A stretch of 64,000 nt of DNA from Pseudomonas sp. CFII64 (GTDB lineage Bacteria > Pseudomonadota > Gammaproteobacteria > Pseudomonadales > Pseudomonadaceae), in NCBI RefSeq assembly GCF_000416235.1, contig NZ_ATLO01000043.1, forward strand, positions 43,501 through 107,500, given 5' to 3'. The position numbers and the translations under genes were made by a program. Numbering within the stretch: the stretch's first letter is position 1; each line of letters starts with the position of its first letter. The notes beneath the pieces were generated by a model. The model had not been told where the DNA came from. It searched no databases and saw only the letters and a list, made by a program, of their open reading frames with translations. Positions 60,494-64,000 of the stretch are shown piece after piece.

Positions 60494-61933
60494 TTATCGT
60501 TTGCTCGAGGCCAGCGTGGTGGCCTTTTCCTGGTCCATGCGAGCCATTAACGGCTGGCTCTGCTGCATGAACCGCTGTTTTTCGGATTTGGCGATTGGAT
60601 CCGCCATCGGCAATTTCTGACCCAGTGGGTCAACGTGCACGCCATTGACCTGGAACTCATAATGCAAATGAGGTCCTGTCGACAGGCCGGTGGTACCAAT
60701 ATAGCCGATCACCTGACCTTGTTTGACACTGCCGCCGGTTTGTATGCCTTTGGCAAAACCCTGCATGTGGCCGTACAGCGTCCGATAGGTCTCGCCGTGC
60801 TGGATGATCACGGTATTGCCGTAGCCGCCACGGCGGCCTGCAAGCAGCACCTTGCCATCGCCGGTCGCCTTGATCGGCGTGCCGCGCGGGGCTGCATAGT
60901 CAACGCCTTTGTGGGCGCGGATCTTGTTCAGGATCGGGTGCTTGCGGCCCATGGAAAACATCGAGCTGATGCGAGCAAAGTCCACCGGAGTACGGATGAA
61001 TGCCTTGCGCATGCTGTTGCCGTCAGCCGTGTAGTAATTGGTATTGCCTTGCTTGTTGGTATAGCGAACCGCGGAATAGGACTTGCCGTGGTTGGTGAAG
61101 CGGGCGGACAGAATGTTGCCGGTGCCGACCGTCTTGCCGTTCACGACTTTCTGCTCGTAGATCACGTCGAATTCGTCACCCTTGCGGATGTCCTGGGCGA
61201 AGTCGATGTCGTAACCGAAAATGTTCGCCATATCCATGGTCATGGTATGGGACAGGCCCGCGCGCTGCGCGGATTGCGAGAGCGAGCTGTTGATCACGCC
61301 ATGGACATAGGCGTTACGCATGTTGGGCTTGCTGATTTCACGGCCGAAGGTATAGCCCTTGTCGGTCCGGGAAAGGCTGATGCTTTCCAGTTCGCTGATC
61401 TTGCTGTGCAGCTGCTTTAGCTGGCCTTCAGGGGAAAGCTCGAACTGCAGGATCTGGCCGTTTTTCAACTGGCTGAATTGCTTGGCCTGCTTGTCGCTGG
61501 CCAGGACCTCATGCACGGTCGTGGCCGGCAGCCCGACTTTTTCGAAGAGCGTGGAGAGGGTGTCACCTTTGGCGACTGCAACTTCCCGGTGATTCGCGTT
61601 CTTGGCGGCGACTGCAGGCGTCTTCGGCTGCGGTGCAGCCTCCTTGGCGGAGTCTGCGGTGGCGTTTTCCTGAACTTCTTCAGCGCCATTGTCGATCTGG
61701 GCAAACGGAGATTCGGTAGTGTCCTGTGTGGCTTGAACCGATTCTTGAGCGTCTTGTTGTTCTGTGAGCTGATCTGTGGGGATTTCCAGATCAAGATTCA
61801 GCGTGGTTTTTTTAGCTTCAACGTCACTTGAAGGGAATACCAGAAGAGCCAGGCTCAGCAAGGCGGCGATGCCGCTTGCAGCGAGCAGGTGGGTCTTCGG
61901 ATAAAGCGGAGGCGCTTTAGGCGGTGTATTCAT
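60494..61933 (-). CDS. M23 peptidoglycan DD-endopeptidase (MepM-like)
   Basis: 479 residues. An N-terminal membrane anchor (LLAASGIAALLSLALLVF), an acidic/Gln-rich linker, a LysM/OapA-like segment (VAVAKGDTLSTLFEKVGLP), then the LytM domain with HKGVDYAAPRGTPI (zinc ligands His/Asp near 339-343) and GPHLHYEFQVNGVHVDP (HxH near 420). All zinc ligands are present, so it should cut cross-links in the periplasm. It is divergent from tyrS and in an operon with anmK. Confidence 0.9.
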   Translation of the reverse strand: MNTPPKAPPLYPKTHLLAASGIAALLSLALLVFPSSDVEAKKTTLNLDLEIPTDQLTEQQDAQESVQATQDTTESPFAQIDNGAEEVQENATADSAKEAAPQPKTPAVAAKNANHREVAVAKGDTLSTLFEKVGLPATTVHEVLASDKQAKQFSQLKNGQILQFELSPEGQLKQLHSKISELESISLSRTDKGYTFGREISKPNMRNAYVHGVINSSLSQSAQRAGLSHTMTMDMANIFGYDIDFAQDIRKGDEFDVIYEQKVVNGKTVGTGNILSARFTNHGKSYSAVRYTNKQGNTNYYTADGNSMRKAFIRTPVDFARISSMFSMGRKHPILNKIRAHKGVDYAAPRGTPIKATGDGKVLLAGRRGGYGNTVIIQHGETYRTLYGHMQGFAKGIQTGGSVKQGQVIGYIGTTGLSTGPHLHYEFQVNGVHVDPLGQKLPMADPIAKSEKQRFMQQSQPLMARMDQEKATTLASSKR

Positions 61934-62144
61934 AGGTAATTTTGACTTTGAAAAGATGAATTGGAAAAGATGAATGACATGATGAAGATGAAATAACTGT
62001 ATAAAATATAACCAAAACCTGCTCGAGGCAACCCTGCCAAACGTTTCAATTTATGATTCGGCGGCGGGTGCTGGGCAAAACTTTGTAAACGGGCCCTGAT
62101 CTTGTATGGTTGGACCCCTTTAAATAGGCGATGACGGGGCTTAT

Positions 62145-63344
62145 ATGAAGTCGGTTGAAGAGCAGCTGGCGCTAATCAAGCGCGGGGCGGATGAACTCCT
62201 GGTCGAGGCTGAGCTGATTACCAAGCTCAAGCGCGGCCAGCCACTACGTATTAAAGCCGGGTTCGACCCAACGGCACCTGATCTGCATCTGGGTCACACC
62301 GTGCTTATTAATAAGCTGCGTCAGTTTCAGGATCTTGGTCACCAGGTCATCTTCCTGATCGGTGACTTCACCGGCATGATCGGTGATCCAAGCGGCAAGA
62401 GCGCAACGCGTCCGCCGCTGACTCGCGAGCAGGTGCTGGATTACGCCGAAACCTACAAGTCCCAGGTCTTCAAGATCCTCGATCCGGCGAAAACCGAGGT
62501 GGCATTCAACTCCACCTGGATGGATCAGCTGAGCCCTGCAGATTTCATTCGGCTGTCTTCGCAATACACCGTGGCGCGGATGCTCGAGCGCGACGACTTC
62601 GATAAGCGTTATAAAACCAACCAGCCCATCGCTATCCACGAATTCCTCTATCCGCTGGTCCAGGGTTACGACTCCGTTGCGTTGCGTGCAGATGTCGAGC
62701 TGGGCGGCACCGACCAGAAATTCAATCTGCTGATGGGGCGCGAGTTGCAGCGCGCTTATGGGCAGGAAGCGCAATGCATTCTGACCATGCCGTTGCTTGA
62801 AGGGCTGGACGGCGTTAAGAAGATGTCCAAGTCTCTGGGTAACTACGTAGGTATCCAGGAAGCGCCAGGCATTATGTACAGCAAGCTGGTTTCGATTCCC
62901 GATGCGCTTATGTGGCGCTACTTCGAGCTGCTGAGCTTCCGCTCCATGGAGGAAATCAACGGCTTCAAGGCGGATTGCGAAGCCGGTGCCAATCCGCGTG
63001 ACATCAAGATCAAGCTTGCTGAAGAAATCGTGGCGCGTTTCCATGGCGAAGAAGCTGCAGCTTCTGCGCACCGATCGGCGGGCAATCGCATGAAAGAAGG
63101 CGAGTTGCCGGACGATCTGCCAGAGATCGCGTTGACTGCTGCTGAAGATATGCCGATCGCCGCTGTCCTTAATAAGGCAGGCTTGGTGAAGAACTCTGCA
63201 GTGGCGCGTGATCTGTTGGCGTCAGGCGGTGTGCGTATAGATGGTGAGGTAGTGGATCGCGCCTTCGTATTCAAGCTGGGCGCGACACATGTCTGTCAGG
63301 CGGGGAAGAAGGCTTTCGGGCGTATCACGCTTAATTTGGAATAA
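62145..63344 (+). CDS. tyrS: Tyrosyl-tRNA synthetase
   Basis: 399 residues. HIGH-type motif PDLHLGHTVLINKL (near 44-57), KMSKSLGNYVG (near 226) and a C-terminal S4 domain (AVARDLLASGGVRIDGEVVDRAF). ATG at 62145 follows GGGGCTTAT. It is immediately upstream of an rRNA operon. Confidence 0.96.
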   Translation: MKSVEEQLALIKRGADELLVEAELITKLKRGQPLRIKAGFDPTAPDLHLGHTVLINKLRQFQDLGHQVIFLIGDFTGMIGDPSGKSATRPPLTREQVLDYAETYKSQVFKILDPAKTEVAFNSTWMDQLSPADFIRLSSQYTVARMLERDDFDKRYKTNQPIAIHEFLYPLVQGYDSVALRADVELGGTDQKFNLLMGRELQRAYGQEAQCILTMPLLEGLDGVKKMSKSLGNYVGIQEAPGIMYSKLVSIPDALMWRYFELLSFRSMEEINGFKADCEAGANPRDIKIKLAEEIVARFHGEEAAASAHRSAGNRMKEGELPDDLPEIALTAAEDMPIAAVLNKAGLVKNSAVARDLLASGGVRIDGEVVDRAFVFKLGATHVCQAGKKAFGRITLNLE

Positions 63345-63358
63345 GCGTGAATTAACGG

Positions 63359-63386
63359 TTGACGGCCTCTCGAATCTGTCTATAAT
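63359..63386 (+). promoter_or_regulatory. rRNA operon promoter, first of three
   Basis: TTGACG and TATAAT with a 16-base spacer, starting 15 bases after the tyrS stop. It is the most distal of three similarly spaced promoters before 16S. Confidence 0.7.
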
Positions 63387-63503
63387 TCGCACCTCTTCCG
63401 GAGCAGATGAAACGGAAAACTCCTTGATAATCAAGTAGTTAGCCGGTTTGATTGGCGAGGAAGAGGTTTCGATGAGTTGATCGAAAGCGGTGAAAAAAGG
63501 GGA

Positions 63504-63531
63504 TTGACAGCCGGTTGTAACGCTGTAGAAT
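63504..63531 (+). promoter_or_regulatory. rRNA operon promoter, second of three
   Basis: TTGACA and TAGAAT, 16-base spacer, with a GC-rich discriminator after the -10 (TCGCCTCCC) as in stringently controlled promoters. Confidence 0.8.
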
Positions 63532-63633
63532 TCGCCTCCCGCTAACGAGCAACGCGAAGTTGATCGAAGCGCAAGTGGTTGAAGTTGTTAAAGAATCTTA
63601 CGGGAAACTTTGAAAACTTCTGAAAATAACCAC

Positions 63634-63661
63634 TTGACAGTAACTGGCGCTGCTGTAGAAT
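63634..63661 (+). promoter_or_regulatory. rRNA operon promoter, third of three
   Basis: TTGACA and TAGAAT, 16-base spacer, followed by a GCGCGCCTC discriminator. An A/T-rich stretch (TGAAAACTTCTGAAAATAA) directly upstream of the -35 looks like an UP element. Confidence 0.82.
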
Positions 63662-63695
63662 GCGCGCCTCGGTTGAGACGAAAGAATCAACCCAC

Positions 63696-63708
63696 CGCTC
63701 TTTAACAA
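63696..63708 (+). promoter_or_regulatory. boxA antitermination site
   Basis: CGCTCTTTAACAA matches the rRNA boxA used by NusB/NusE. It is in the leader between the last promoter and 16S. The rest of the 511-base gap (63345-63855) is promoter and leader RNA; no protein gene. Confidence 0.8.
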
Positions 63709-63855
63709 TTGAATCAAGCAATTCGTGTGGGTGCTTGCGCTGTCAGACTGAGATCAACTGATTATCAGCAACGTAAGTTACTCCGCGAGAAATCAAAGAA
63801 ATAACCAACGATTGCTGAGCCAAGTTTAGGGTTTTCTCAAAACCCAAAGATGTTT

Positions 63856-64000
63856 GAACTGAAGAGTTTGATCATGGCTCAGATTGAACGCTGGCGGCAG
63901 GCCTAACACATGCAAGTCGAGCGGCAGCACGGGTACTTGTACCTGGTGGCGAGCGGCGGACGGGTGAGTAATGCCTAGGAATCTGCCTGGTAGTGGGGGA
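63856..64000 (+). rRNA. rrs: 16S ribosomal RNA, 5' end (runs off the window)
   Basis: The sequence starts GAACTGAAGAGTTTGATCATGG and continues with TGAACGCTGGCGGCAGGCC, universal 16S 5' features. GAGTAATGCCTAGGAATCTGCC matches the Pseudomonas V1-V2 region. Only about 145 bases are present. Confidence 0.97.

Overview
The window is chromosomal DNA from a Pseudomonas, most like the P. syringae/P. fluorescens side of the genus. Support comes from a Vfr-type Crp regulator, a Flp/Tad pilus locus with PprA/PprB and FppA, an EstA autotransporter esterase, a PsmE-type alginate C5-epimerase, separate trpE and trpGDC units each with a Trp leader peptide, many GTAGGA...CCGGC REP-type palindromes, and a high-GC genome with AT-richer promoters. 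Gene identities come from reading translated protein sequence; no database search was run.

Layout. 1-4.2 kb: 3' part of speA, an orphan short VgrG, and a MATE efflux gene (dinF family). 4.5-12.3 kb: the bacterial alpha-2-macroglobulin gene, broken here by a one-base frameshift, then a small membrane protein on the other strand and pbpC (PBP1C). 12.6-16.2 kb: a Gly-rich lipoprotein followed by a two-partner-secretion-type outer-membrane transporter, the most unusual pair in the window. 16.2-31.6 kb: the Flp/Tad pilus locus: a solo receiver protein, flp, rcpC-rcpA-tadZ-tadA-tadB-tadC-tadD-DUF3613, pprB, fppA, tadF, pprA and, displaced to the far end, tadG. 31.8-34.8 kb: rpe-gph-trpE, with the trpE leader peptide embedded in frame in the 3' end of gph. 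34.8-35.3 kb: a tandem array of 120-bp units. 35.4-41.1 kb: estA, then a probable Amadori-compound (fructosyl-amine) operon: binding protein, PfkB kinase, SIS deglycase/isomerase and a divergent GntR/UTRA regulator.

41.2-46.0 kb: psmE, a 1609-residue modular alginate epimerase with an SGNH acetylhydrolase module. 46.3-51.2 kb: trp leader-trpG-trpD-trpC, a lipoate-ligase-like gene, vfr and an OsmC family gene. 51.5-57.6 kb: speD, an unknown membrane protein behind a good Fur box, coq7, a HIT protein, an SDR, a DUF805 protein, a nitronate monooxygenase and hemJ. 57.8-63.3 kb: argC, erpA, anmK, an M23 endopeptidase and tyrS. 63.36-64.0 kb: an rRNA operon promoter region with three tandem sigma70 promoters and boxA, then the first ~145 bases of 16S rRNA.

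Themes: surface and biofilm functions (Flp pilus, alginate epimerase, EstA, TpsB/lipoprotein, VgrG) alternate with housekeeping biosynthesis (Trp, Arg, polyamines, ubiquinone, heme, Fe-S) and wall recycling (anmK with an M23 endopeptidase). Intergenic spaces are rich in paired REP elements.
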